A stretch of DNA of 15,160 nucleotides from UBA6814 sp040753075 (lineage in GTDB: Bacteria; Desulfobacterota; Desulfovibrionia; Desulfovibrionales; Desulfovibrionaceae), in NCBI GenBank assembly GCA_040753075.1, contig JBFMHA010000082.1, positions 1 through 15,160 on the forward strand, given 5' to 3'. Under the pieces are notes generated by a model. It did no database searches, was not told where the DNA came from, and saw nothing but the letters and a program-made list of their open reading frames with translations. Shown here one piece after another: positions 5,927 to 13,032 of the stretch (its first letter is position 1; every line of letters begins with the position of its first letter). A program made the position numbers and the translations under genes.

Positions 5927-7105
5927 TCAGGCTCCCTTGCAGGCGCTCTGCAGGCGTGCGGGCGCATGCGAGCACAGGGGCTCCTCGGCCAGGTGGGAGC
6001 CCTTCATGGTGTAGGCCCGGGCGCGGCAGCCGGCGCAGACCTTGTGGTACTCGCACACGCCGCACTTTCCCTCGTACTGCGACTGGTCGCGGAACTCAAG
6101 GAAGTGCTTCGACCTGGCCCAGATTTCCGGGAAGGGGGTCTGGCGCACGTTGCCGCAGTCCAGCTCCAGATAGCCGCAGGGCTGGACCTGGCCGGTGTGG
6201 GAGATGAAGCAGAAGCCCGTGCCGCCCAGGCAGCCGCGGGACACCGCGTCCAGGCCGAAGTTCTCGAAGGTCACGGGCACGCCCTCCTCCCTGGCGCGCT
6301 GGCGCAGGATGCGGTGGTAGTGGGGCGCGCAGGTGGCCTTGAGCTGCATGGAGGTGGTCTTGCGGAAGTCGTAGAACCAGTTGAGCACGTCCTCGTACTC
6401 CCGGGCCGCGATGACCTGGTCGGCGAGCCCCGCGCCGCGGCCCGTGGGCACCAGGAGGAAGATGTGCCAGGCGGCCGCGCCCAGGCGCTCGGCCAGGTGG
6501 AAGATGTCCTTGAACTGGCCGAGGTTGTTGCGGGTCACGGTGGTGTTGATCTGGAACTCGATGCCCGCGTCTTTCAAGAACTGGATGCCCCGCATGGAGC
6601 CCTCGAACGCGCCGGGCACGCCGCGGAAGGCGTCGTGGGACGCGGCGTCGGGCCCGTCGATGGAGATGGAGCAGCGTTCGATGCCCGCCTCCTTCATCTG
6701 GCGGGCGTTCTCGGCGGTCACGAGGGTGCCGTTGGGGGCCATGACCGGGCGCAGGCCCAGGGACTTGGCGTGGCGGACCAGGGTGAACACGTCCTTGCGC
6801 AGGAGCGGCTCGCCGCCGGTGAAGATGACGATGGGCCGGCCCACCTTGGGGAAGGTGTCGATGAGGGCCAGGGCCTCTTCGGTGGAGAGTTCGCCGGGGT
6901 AGGGCTCCATGTGGGCCTCGGCGCGGCAGTGCTTGCAGGCGAGGTTGCAGGAGCGGGTGATCTCCCAGGCGATGAGCCGGCACTCGGGCACGCCTTCGCC
7001 CAGGTCGTGGGCCGGCCTGGGCCTGCCGCCCGGATGGCCGCCCGGATGCCCGCCGGAATGTCCGCCCGGATGCTGGGCCGGCTTCTCGAAACTGTCCTTG
7101 GTCAT
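5927..7105 (-). CDS. ahbD: Heme synthase AhbD (radical SAM, Fe-coproporphyrin III decarboxylase)
   Basis: AhbD oxidatively decarboxylates two propionate side chains of Fe-coproporphyrin III to vinyl groups, giving heme b, the last step of the siroheme-dependent pathway. This 392-aa protein has the radical-SAM cluster motif C-x3-C-x2-C (Cys53, 57, 60, within TRSCNLACKHC), the SAM-binding FTGGEPLLR, and SISIDGP. A C-terminal SPASM/twitch domain contains CGVCEYHKVCAGC (348-360) plus further cysteines for an auxiliary Fe-S cluster. The N-terminus (about 12-27) carries an unusual HPGG/HSGG repeat. The ATG at 7105 has only a weak GGGA site; the frame is open up to 7195, but that part overlaps a large palindrome and is unlikely to be translated. 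AhbD is preferred over AhbC or NirJ because of its close resemblance to Desulfovibrio AhbD and its place beside hemB. Confidence 0.9.
   Translation of the reverse strand: MTKDSFEKPAQHPGGHSGGHPGGHPGGRPRPAHDLGEGVPECRLIAWEITRSCNLACKHCRAEAHMEPYPGELSTEEALALIDTFPKVGRPIVIFTGGEPLLRKDVFTLVRHAKSLGLRPVMAPNGTLVTAENARQMKEAGIERCSISIDGPDAASHDAFRGVPGAFEGSMRGIQFLKDAGIEFQINTTVTRNNLGQFKDIFHLAERLGAAAWHIFLLVPTGRGAGLADQVIAAREYEDVLNWFYDFRKTTSMQLKATCAPHYHRILRQRAREEGVPVTFENFGLDAVSRGCLGGTGFCFISHTGQVQPCGYLELDCGNVRQTPFPEIWARSKHFLEFRDQSQYEGKCGVCEYHKVCAGCRARAYTMKGSHLAEEPLCSHAPARLQSACKGA
7025..7072 (-). repeat. Four 12-bp in-frame repeats encoding His-Gly units in AhbD
   Basis: Four consecutive 12-bp units (plus-strand form close to GCCGCCCGGATG; the first two are identical and the last two differ by one to three bases) encode HPGG, HSGG, HPGG and HPGG near the AhbD N-terminus. 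Repeats of this kind expand and contract by slippage in steps of four residues. Confidence 0.85.
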
Positions 7106-7165
7106 TGCAATATCCCGTATTTCATCTTCAACCGATAAAAGTTTTTGGGATAGGGGAGGGGGAGC

Positions 7166-7219
7166 GCGAGGGGGAGGGGAAAGGACCTTTTTCAAAAAGG
7201 TCTTTCCCCTCCCTCTCGC
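7166..7219. repeat. Near-perfect 53-bp palindrome between hemB and ahbD
   Basis: The arms 7166-7192 and 7194-7219 are inverted copies with one mismatch and one single-base bulge, and only one base (7193) lies between them. The centre is CCTTTTT C AAAAAGG. It starts 1 nt after the hemB stop. The 3' side of the hairpin is followed by C/T-rich sequence and not a T-tract on the coding strand, so it is not a classical terminator. It may be an attenuator, an mRNA-stabilising hairpin or a dispersed REP-like repeat. Confidence 0.8.
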
Positions 7220-7220
7220 C

Positions 7221-8213
7221 CTACCCGTTCATCCATTCCAGCGCCTGCGCGGCGTAATACGTGATGATCAAATCCGCGCCGGCGCGCTTGATGGCCAGGA
7301 GGGACTCCAGGGCGGTGGCCTTCTCGTCGGTCCAGCCGTTCAGGGCCGCGGCCTTGAGCATGGAGTACTCGCCGCTGACCTGGTAGGCGGCCACCGGGGC
7401 GTCGAAGTTGTCGCGGACCATGCGGATGATGTCCAGGCAGGGTCCGGCGGGCTTGACCATGAGGATGTCCGCGCCCTCGAAGGCGTCGGCCGCGGCCTCG
7501 CGCATGGCCTCGCGGGAGTTGGCCGGGTCCATCTGGTAGGTGCGGCGGTCGCCGAAGGCGGGCGCGCTCTCCGCGGCCTCGCGGAAGGGGCCGTAGAAGG
7601 ATGAGGCGTACTTGACCGCGTAGCTCATGACCGGGGTTTCGGCGTGGCCGGCCGCGTCCAGGGCGGCGCGGATGGCGGCGACGCGGCCGTCCATCATGTC
7701 CGAGGGGGCCACCACGTCCGCGCCGGCGTCCACGTGGGACAGGGCGGTGCGGGCCAGGAGCTCCAGGGTCTCGTCGTTGACCACCCGGCCGGTCTTGTCG
7801 CCCTTGCGGACGACGCCGCAGTGGCCGTGGCTGGTGTACTCGCACAGGCACACGTCGGTGATGACGGTGAGCCCGGGGAAGCGGTCCTTGAGCAGGCTGA
7901 CGGCCTTCTGCACCGCGCCGTCCGCGGCCCAGGCCCCGGAGCCCTTGGCGTCCTTCTTCTCGGGGATGCCGAAGAGGATGACCGCGCCCAGGCCGCGCCT
8001 GACCGCGGCGGCCACCTGCTTTTCCAGCGTCCCCAGGCCGAGCTGGGCCACGCCGGGCATGGCGGCGATGGGTTTCTCGAAGTCCGCGGCGGCCTCGGCC
8101 ACGAAGTAGGGCATGACCAGGTCTTCGGCGCGCAGGAAGTTCTCGCGCACCAGGGCGCGCAGGCCCGGGGTGCGGCGCAGCCGGCGGCCGCGGTGGAACG
8201 GGGCGGTATCCAT
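7221..8213 (-). CDS. hemB: Porphobilinogen synthase (delta-aminolevulinate dehydratase)
   Basis: HemB condenses two 5-aminolevulinate molecules to porphobilinogen, the shared precursor of siroheme, heme and cobalamin, in the cytoplasm. This 330-aa protein is of normal length. It has the two Schiff-base lysines, Lys201 in MSYAVKYASSFYGPFR and Lys254 in LMVKPAG, and a cysteine-type zinc site with Cys122, Cys124 and Cys132 in DVCLCEYTSHGHCG, so it is probably the Zn-dependent form. YQVSGEYSM (277-285) is also conserved. The ATG is preceded by AAGGAG at 6 nt. The gene lies between ahbC and ahbD, the order I recall from Desulfovibrio vulgaris. A GC-rich hairpin lies just upstream (8233-8257) and a large palindrome just downstream. 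Confidence 0.96.
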   Translation of the reverse strand: MDTAPFHRGRRLRRTPGLRALVRENFLRAEDLVMPYFVAEAAADFEKPIAAMPGVAQLGLGTLEKQVAAAVRRGLGAVILFGIPEKKDAKGSGAWAADGAVQKAVSLLKDRFPGLTVITDVCLCEYTSHGHCGVVRKGDKTGRVVNDETLELLARTALSHVDAGADVVAPSDMMDGRVAAIRAALDAAGHAETPVMSYAVKYASSFYGPFREAAESAPAFGDRRTYQMDPANSREAMREAAADAFEGADILMVKPAGPCLDIIRMVRDNFDAPVAAYQVSGEYSMLKAAALNGWTDEKATALESLLAIKRAGADLIITYYAAQALEWMNG

Positions 8214-8232
8214 GCTCGGCTCCTTGGTGTCG

Positions 8233-8257
8233 GGCCGCGGCCGTGCCGGCCGCGGCC
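8233..8257 (-). other. GC-rich hairpin upstream of hemB
   Basis: Two copies of the self-complementary decamer GGCCGCGGCC (8233-8242 and 8248-8257) flank the 5-nt loop GTGCC. In the transcript this gives a 10-bp all-GC stem that overlaps the stop of the small ORF by one base and ends about 11 nt before the hemB ribosome site. No T-tract follows, so it is more likely a processing or pausing element than a terminator. Confidence 0.5.
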
Positions 8258-8397
8258 TATTTGGCCTTGTCTTCGGCGGCCCCGGCCGCCGCCCGCAAGC
8301 CGGCTATGGGCTTGCGGCGGCGGCCGAAGAGGCCCAGGCGCAGGCGCAGGGACGAGGTCCGCTTGCGGCCCAGCAGGAAGCGCCGGCTGCGGGTCAG
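8257..8397 (-). CDS. Possible small basic ORF (46 codons) overlapping the ahbC stop
   Basis: This frame has no known function but shows strong coding bias. By my count G or C occupies about 93 percent of third positions (43 of 46), 72 percent of first and 63 percent of second positions, the order expected for real genes in high-GC genomes. The product would be very basic (15 Arg/Lys of 46) and would end GAAEDKAK. There is no ATG, GTG or early TTG. The only plausible start is a CTG that overlaps the ahbC stop as CTGA, in the manner of ATGA couplings. Alternatively it is the remnant of a C-terminal extension of AhbC lost by a frameshift, since it lies in the -1 frame relative to ahbC. The AhbC product itself looks complete without it. 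Confidence 0.4.
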   Translation of the reverse strand: MTRSRRFLLGRKRTSSLRLRLGLFGRRRKPIAGLRAAAGAAEDKAK

Positions 8398-9575
8398 CGC
8401 CTGATTTCGTCGTCGGTCAAATAGCAGGCCGGATCCTCGGCCCAGACATCCCCATGATAGGCCTCGGCGCGGGCCCGGAAGTTGCCGGCGCAGATGTCCA
8501 GGAAGCGGCATGTGGCGCACCTTCCCTTGACGTGCTTCTTCTTCTCCTTGAGCTTGGCGAGCAGCTCGATGTCCGGGTCGTCCCAGATCTGGGAGAAGGG
8601 GCGCTGCCGCACGTTGCCGAAGGTGTGGATGCGCCAGAACTGGTCGGCGTGGACCTGGCCGTCCCAGGAGATGCAGCCGATGCCGCGGCCGGAGTTGTTG
8701 CCCTCGTTGAAGGAGAGCAGCTCCAGGACCTCGGCGGCGCGCTTGGGGTCTTCCTTGAGCAGGCGCATCCAGACGTAGGGTCCGTCGGCGTGGTTGTCCA
8801 CGGTGAGGACCTCCTTGGGCAGGCCGGCGTCGAACAGGGCGCGGGTCTCGTCCATGATGAGGTCGAGCAGGGCCCGGGTCTCGGCGTGGTCCAGGTCCTC
8901 CTTCATGAGCTCGGAGCCTCGGCCGGAGTAGACCAGGTGGTAGAAGCAGATGCGGGGGACCTCCAGCGCGCGGAGGATCTGGAAGAGCTTGGGCACCTCG
9001 GCCACGTTGCGCTTGTTGACGGTGAAGCGCAGGCCCACCTTGAGGCCTTCGGCCTGGCAGTTCTCCACGCCCTCGATGGCCTTGCGGAAGGATCCGGGCA
9101 CGCCGCGGAAGCGGTCGTGGACCTCCTCGCCGCCGTCCAGGGAGATGCCCACGTAGGACAGGCCCACGCCCTTGAGTTCGCGGGCCTTCTCCTTGGTGAT
9201 GAGGGTGCCGTTGGTGGAGATGACTGCGCGCATGCCATTGCCCACGGCGTGGTGGGCCAGCTCGATCAGGTCCTTGCGCACCAGGGGCTCGCCCCCGGAG
9301 AAGAGCATGACCGGCGCGCCGTAGGCGGCCAGGTCGTCGATCATGGCCTTGGCCTCGGCGGTGGGGATGGGGTCCTCCCCCTGCTCCTCCAGGGCCTTGG
9401 CGTAGCAGTGGACGCACTTCAGGTTGCAGCGCCGGGTCATGTTCCAGACCACGACGGGCTTCTTGTCCTTGGAGAACTGCAACAGGTGCGAGGGGAGTTG
9501 GCCGGAATGGCGGCCGTAGCGCAGGGCGTCCGACGCCTCGACGGCGCCGCAGTAAAGCTTGGAAATGCCGATCAT
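8394..9575 (-). CDS. ahbC: AhbC radical SAM enzyme (12,18-didecarboxysiroheme deacetylase)
   Basis: AhbC removes the two remaining acetate groups of 12,18-didecarboxysiroheme to give Fe-coproporphyrin III. This 393-aa protein begins MIGISKLYCG, with RYGRHSGQLPSHLLQFSKDKK close behind, a stretch I recognise from Desulfovibrio AhbC. It has the radical-SAM motif C-x3-C-x2-C (Cys50, 54, 57, in MTRRCNLKCVHC), FSGGEPL for SAM binding, and SLDGG. The C-terminal SPASM-like domain has CATCRFLDIC (353-362) and Cys384 for an auxiliary Fe-S cluster. It resembles NirJ of heme d1 synthesis, but the context with hemB and ahbD favours AhbC. The start is supported by GGAGG 5 nt before the ATG and by a promoter at 9615-9643. 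It is the first gene of the heme cluster. Confidence 0.92.
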   Translation of the reverse strand: MIGISKLYCGAVEASDALRYGRHSGQLPSHLLQFSKDKKPVVVWNMTRRCNLKCVHCYAKALEEQGEDPIPTAEAKAMIDDLAAYGAPVMLFSGGEPLVRKDLIELAHHAVGNGMRAVISTNGTLITKEKARELKGVGLSYVGISLDGGEEVHDRFRGVPGSFRKAIEGVENCQAEGLKVGLRFTVNKRNVAEVPKLFQILRALEVPRICFYHLVYSGRGSELMKEDLDHAETRALLDLIMDETRALFDAGLPKEVLTVDNHADGPYVWMRLLKEDPKRAAEVLELLSFNEGNNSGRGIGCISWDGQVHADQFWRIHTFGNVRQRPFSQIWDDPDIELLAKLKEKKKHVKGRCATCRFLDICAGNFRARAEAYHGDVWAEDPACYLTDDEIRR

Positions 9576-9614
9576 CTGTCCTCCGTGAACGCCGGCGGCT
9601 CCGGCGGGGAAGCG

Positions 9615-9643
9615 ACCATAGACTACAGCGGCCCGGCCGTCAA
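9615..9643 (-). promoter_or_regulatory. Sigma-70-type promoter for the ahbC-led heme cluster
   Basis: On the minus strand TTGACG (9638-9643) and TATGGT (9615-9620) are separated by 17 bp. Transcription would begin near 9608, giving a leader of about 33 nt that holds the GGAGG site. I saw no convincing Fnr, HcpR or Rex operator here. Confidence 0.6.
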
Positions 9644-9716
9644 AGCCGGACTGTTACCGGGGAAGCCCCAGCGTGACGAAAGGTGAGGATAAGGCCGGGG
9701 AGGGGGAAGGCAAGGC

Positions 9717-12700
9717 CTACCACCGCGGGTCTTTCTGCAGCAGCGCCTCGGCCTCTCCCCGGGGCAGGGGCCTGGCGAAGAGGTAGCCCTGGCCGTACTG
9801 GCAGCCGAGTTGGCGCAGGGCGGCGAGCTGCTGGGGGGTCTCCACGCCCTCGGCGATGATCTGCTTGCCCAGGGAGTGGGCCAGGCCCACGATGGTTTCG
9901 ACGATGGCCAGGCTCTCGGGGTTGTCGTGCATGGCGCGCACGAAGCTCATGTCCACCTTGAGGAAGTCGAAGGGGAAGCGGGCCAGGTGGGACAGGGAGG
10001 AGTAGCCGGTGCCGAAGTCGTCGATGGCCAGGCTCACGCCCAGGCCGTGGAGTCCGCGCATGACCTCCAGGGCCTGGGCCACGTTGCCCATGACCCCGCT
10101 CTCGGTGACCTCCAGCTTGATGAGGGAGGGGTCAGCGCCTGTGGCGGCCAGGGCCTGGGCCACGTCCTCCACGATGCCCGGCTTCTGGAGCTGGCGCACG
10201 GCCAGGTTCACGGACACGGACAGTCCTGGCGCGGCGTCGGCCCAGGCCTTGGCCGCGGCGAAGGAGGCCAGGAGCATCTGCTCGCCCAGGGGCACGATGA
10301 GTCCGGTCTCCTCGGCCAGGGGGATGAACTTGCCGGGCGGCACCAGTTCGCCGCCCGGCCTGCGCCAGCGCACCAGGGCCTCGAATCCGGCGATGCGGCC
10401 CTCGGCCAGGTCCACCAGGGGCTGGAAATACGGCGTGAATTCGCGGGCCTCCACCGCCTTCTTGAGCAGGAGCTGGAGCAGGAACTGCTCCGAGGCCTCG
10501 GAGTGCATGTCGGTGTCGAAGACCACGCTGCGCGACGCGCCAAGGCTCTTGGCCCGGAACATGGCGATGTCCGCGTCGCGCAGCAGGTCCTCGGGGTTCT
10601 CGCCGCCCAGGCCCAGGGCGATGCCGATGGCGGCGGTGACGAACAGCTCGCGTCCGTCCACGGCAAAGGCCGGCTCCAGGGCCTCGTGCAGCGATTCGGC
10701 CAGGGCCAGGGCCTGGGAGGCGTCCGTCACCGGGTCCAGGAGGATGCCGAACTCGTCGCCCGAGAACCGGGCCAGGGTGTCGCCGGGCCGCATGTGCTGC
10801 ACGATGCGTCCGGCCAGGGCGGCGAGCAGCTTGTCGCCGGCGGCGTGTCCCAGGTTGTCGTTGATCTGCTTGAAGCGGTCCAGGTCCAGCAGGCACACGG
10901 CGAACGCCTGGCCGGAGGCGGCCGCGGATCGTGCGGCCTGGCCCGCCCGGTCCAGGAACAGGGTCCGGTTGGGCAGGCCGGTGAGGCCGTCGTGGAAGGC
11001 GTCGTGCAGGAGCTGCTCCTCGGCCCGGCGGCGTTCGGTCACGTCCGCGGCGTAGAGGTGCGTCACGCCCTGGCCGGGCAGGGGGTGGTAGGTCCAGGTG
11101 AGCACGTGGCCCCCGGCGCGGCGCTCCACGTCGTAGCGGCTCTGGCCGGTGGCCAGGCAGGCGGCCAGGATCTCGGCGTGCTGCTCGGGCAGGACCTGCT
11201 CCAGGGTGAGGCCGGCGTGCTCCAGGAACTGGGCGGTGGCCGGGTTCCGGTAGGCAATGCCCTCGGCCCCTGCCGAGAGCACCGGGTTGGGACTGACGCT
11301 GGGGAAGGCGGCCAGGCGCTCGATCTCCCGCTGCTGCGCCTTGATCTCCGTAAGGTCCACGATGACCGCGAAGGCCCCGATGAGTTGGCCGTCCAGGTCG
11401 TAGAGCGGGGCCACGTCGTAGCGCACGTGCACGGTGCGGCCCGCGGCGTTGGTCGTGGCCATTTCGATGTTGCGGAAGGGCCGTCCCTCGCGCATGGCGC
11501 GGCCGGTGATGGTCTTGTGGCCGGGGTCGCCGTAGAAGAATTCGGCCAGGCCCATGCCCAGGTAGTCCTGGGGCTCGCCGTGCCGCTGGTAGAGGTCGAA
11601 ATAGGGCCGGTTCACGTAGGTCAGGCGCTCGGAGCGGTCCACCACCAGGCAGGGCACGGTGAGGCCGTCCAGCAGGCCCTGGGCGAAGCCGTGCCGGAGC
11701 TTGATCTGGTCCACCATGCTGCGCAGGCCCTCGTAGAGGAAGCCCAGCTCCCGGGCGGTGATGGCCCGGCACTCGGCGGAGTAGTCGCCCGCGGCCACCT
11801 GGCCGGCGTACTCGGACAGGCAGCGCACGTCCCGGGCCACCCCGCGGGAGGCGGACCACACCACGACCGAGGCCAGGAGCAGGGCCAGGGCCGAGAAGCC
11901 GACGCCCATGCCCCGCCACAGGCGGTAAAAGTCTCGGCGCAGGTTGACCAGCACGTCCATCTCGTCCAGGCCCGCGGCGCGCAGGGCGCGGCCGGCCAGG
12001 GTGGCGGCCCGCGCGGACGTCGCCAGTTCGGGCTTGAGCATCCGGCTCTTGGCCTCCTGGGCCAGGATATGGGCCAGGGACCGGGATTCCAGCTGGAAGC
12101 GCTCCAGGGCCGGGGCGAATCGGCTGGCCAGGGTGGGGCTTGCGCCGTAGTGGAAGAGGTCCTCGCGCAGGGCGGCGTGGGCGTGCTCCCCCACCTGCTT
12201 GATGTAGGCGTCGCGGAGCAGGGCCGCGGACGCGGTGAGGCGGTCGTGCAGGGCTTCCGGGGCCTGGGCGTCGGGTTCGGCCGCGGCGGTGTACAGGCCG
12301 ATCTCGGCCAGGTGCTGCAGGGCCTCGGGCAGGGCAATAATCACGGCCTTTGCCAGGGCCGAACTGTCCGGCGCGGGATCCTGGGTGAGCATGGAGGCCC
12401 CTGCCGCAAATCTGGCCAGGGCCACCAGGTCGTGCAGCAGGGGCGCGGCGTCGTGCTCCTGCTCTTCGGCCGAGAGGAGTCTCCAGTCCTGGGCGAGCGC
12501 CTCCGGGTGCAGGTTCTCCAGGCCCCGTTGGGCAAGGTCGCGGCGGGTCAGGCCCAGGTCGGACTCGGCGAGGGCGTGGGCCTCGAGCAGGGCGTCCATG
12601 GCCCGGTCCGCGCGGGACTTGGCTTCGGCCGCCACCGCGCCGTCCAGGCCCTTGTCGGCCAGCGGGTGCAGCCGCTCGCAGTCCTCCACGGCCTCGGCCG

Positions 12701-12875
12701 CGGCGTACACCGCGCGCAGGTAGCGGGAGCCGGCCAGTTCGCGCCGGGCGACGTCCAGGTCGAAGCGGAAGGAGGCGTCCATGAACCAGGCCAGCACGGC
12801 CAGGGGCAGGGCGAAGGCCAGGCTGCCGACGAGCAGGCGGCGGGACACGGTCATGTGGCTGAACAGGGCGGGCAT
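9717..12875 (-). CDS. Membrane PAS-PAS-GGDEF-EAL protein (c-di-GMP turnover)
   Basis: This 1052-aa inner-membrane sensor probably adjusts cyclic di-GMP. It has a first membrane helix at about 12-32, an alanine-rich helical periplasmic region to about 320, a second helix at 323-342, a HAMP-like linker to about 395, two PAS-like domains (about 403-512 and 520-615), GGDEF (about 625-785) and EAL (about 795-1045). The cyclase signature reads SGDEF (705-709) in place of GGDEF, with an RxxD inhibitory site (RPGD) five residues earlier. The EAL domain keeps EALVRW, the SVNLAVRQL Asn, EVTES, DDFGTGYSSL, LKVD and EGVET, so phosphodiesterase activity is likely; cyclase activity is uncertain. The ATG at 12875 has AGGAG 6 nt upstream; a TTG 21 nt earlier has this site inside it and is rejected. 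The signal sensed is unknown. Confidence 0.92.
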   Translation of the reverse strand: MPALFSHMTVSRRLLVGSLAFALPLAVLAWFMDASFRFDLDVARRELAGSRYLRAVYAAAEAVEDCERLHPLADKGLDGAVAAEAKSRADRAMDALLEAHALAESDLGLTRRDLAQRGLENLHPEALAQDWRLLSAEEQEHDAAPLLHDLVALARFAAGASMLTQDPAPDSSALAKAVIIALPEALQHLAEIGLYTAAAEPDAQAPEALHDRLTASAALLRDAYIKQVGEHAHAALREDLFHYGASPTLASRFAPALERFQLESRSLAHILAQEAKSRMLKPELATSARAATLAGRALRAAGLDEMDVLVNLRRDFYRLWRGMGVGFSALALLLASVVVWSASRGVARDVRCLSEYAGQVAAGDYSAECRAITARELGFLYEGLRSMVDQIKLRHGFAQGLLDGLTVPCLVVDRSERLTYVNRPYFDLYQRHGEPQDYLGMGLAEFFYGDPGHKTITGRAMREGRPFRNIEMATTNAAGRTVHVRYDVAPLYDLDGQLIGAFAVIVDLTEIKAQQREIERLAAFPSVSPNPVLSAGAEGIAYRNPATAQFLEHAGLTLEQVLPEQHAEILAACLATGQSRYDVERRAGGHVLTWTYHPLPGQGVTHLYAADVTERRRAEEQLLHDAFHDGLTGLPNRTLFLDRAGQAARSAAASGQAFAVCLLDLDRFKQINDNLGHAAGDKLLAALAGRIVQHMRPGDTLARFSGDEFGILLDPVTDASQALALAESLHEALEPAFAVDGRELFVTAAIGIALGLGGENPEDLLRDADIAMFRAKSLGASRSVVFDTDMHSEASEQFLLQLLLKKAVEAREFTPYFQPLVDLAEGRIAGFEALVRWRRPGGELVPPGKFIPLAEETGLIVPLGEQMLLASFAAAKAWADAAPGLSVSVNLAVRQLQKPGIVEDVAQALAATGADPSLIKLEVTESGVMGNVAQALEVMRGLHGLGVSLAIDDFGTGYSSLSHLARFPFDFLKVDMSFVRAMHDNPESLAIVETIVGLAHSLGKQIIAEGVETPQQLAALRQLGCQYGQGYLFARPLPRGEAEALLQKDPRW

Positions 12876-13032
12876 TGGAGACTCCTGAGGCGGCAAGCGC
12901 CCCAGGCACTCTATCTTCTTTTCCGGAAAAAGGACAAGCCTGGCGCAGATAGGTCGCGGTGCTCAGGCGGCTCGCGCCGGGGCGGCGCGGCGCGGCGGAG
13001 CGGCCCGAGGGCCGTGCCGGATCCGGGCCCGG

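Noticed and set aside
7106..7195. 30-codon upstream extension of AhbD
   Set aside because: It lies in the large palindrome and C/T-rich leader, and its sequence is not protein-like.
12911..13032. Small ORF between the 407-aa gene and the GGDEF-EAL gene
   Set aside because: There is no start with a ribosome site, third-position bias fades toward the end, and the peptide has no recognisable pattern.
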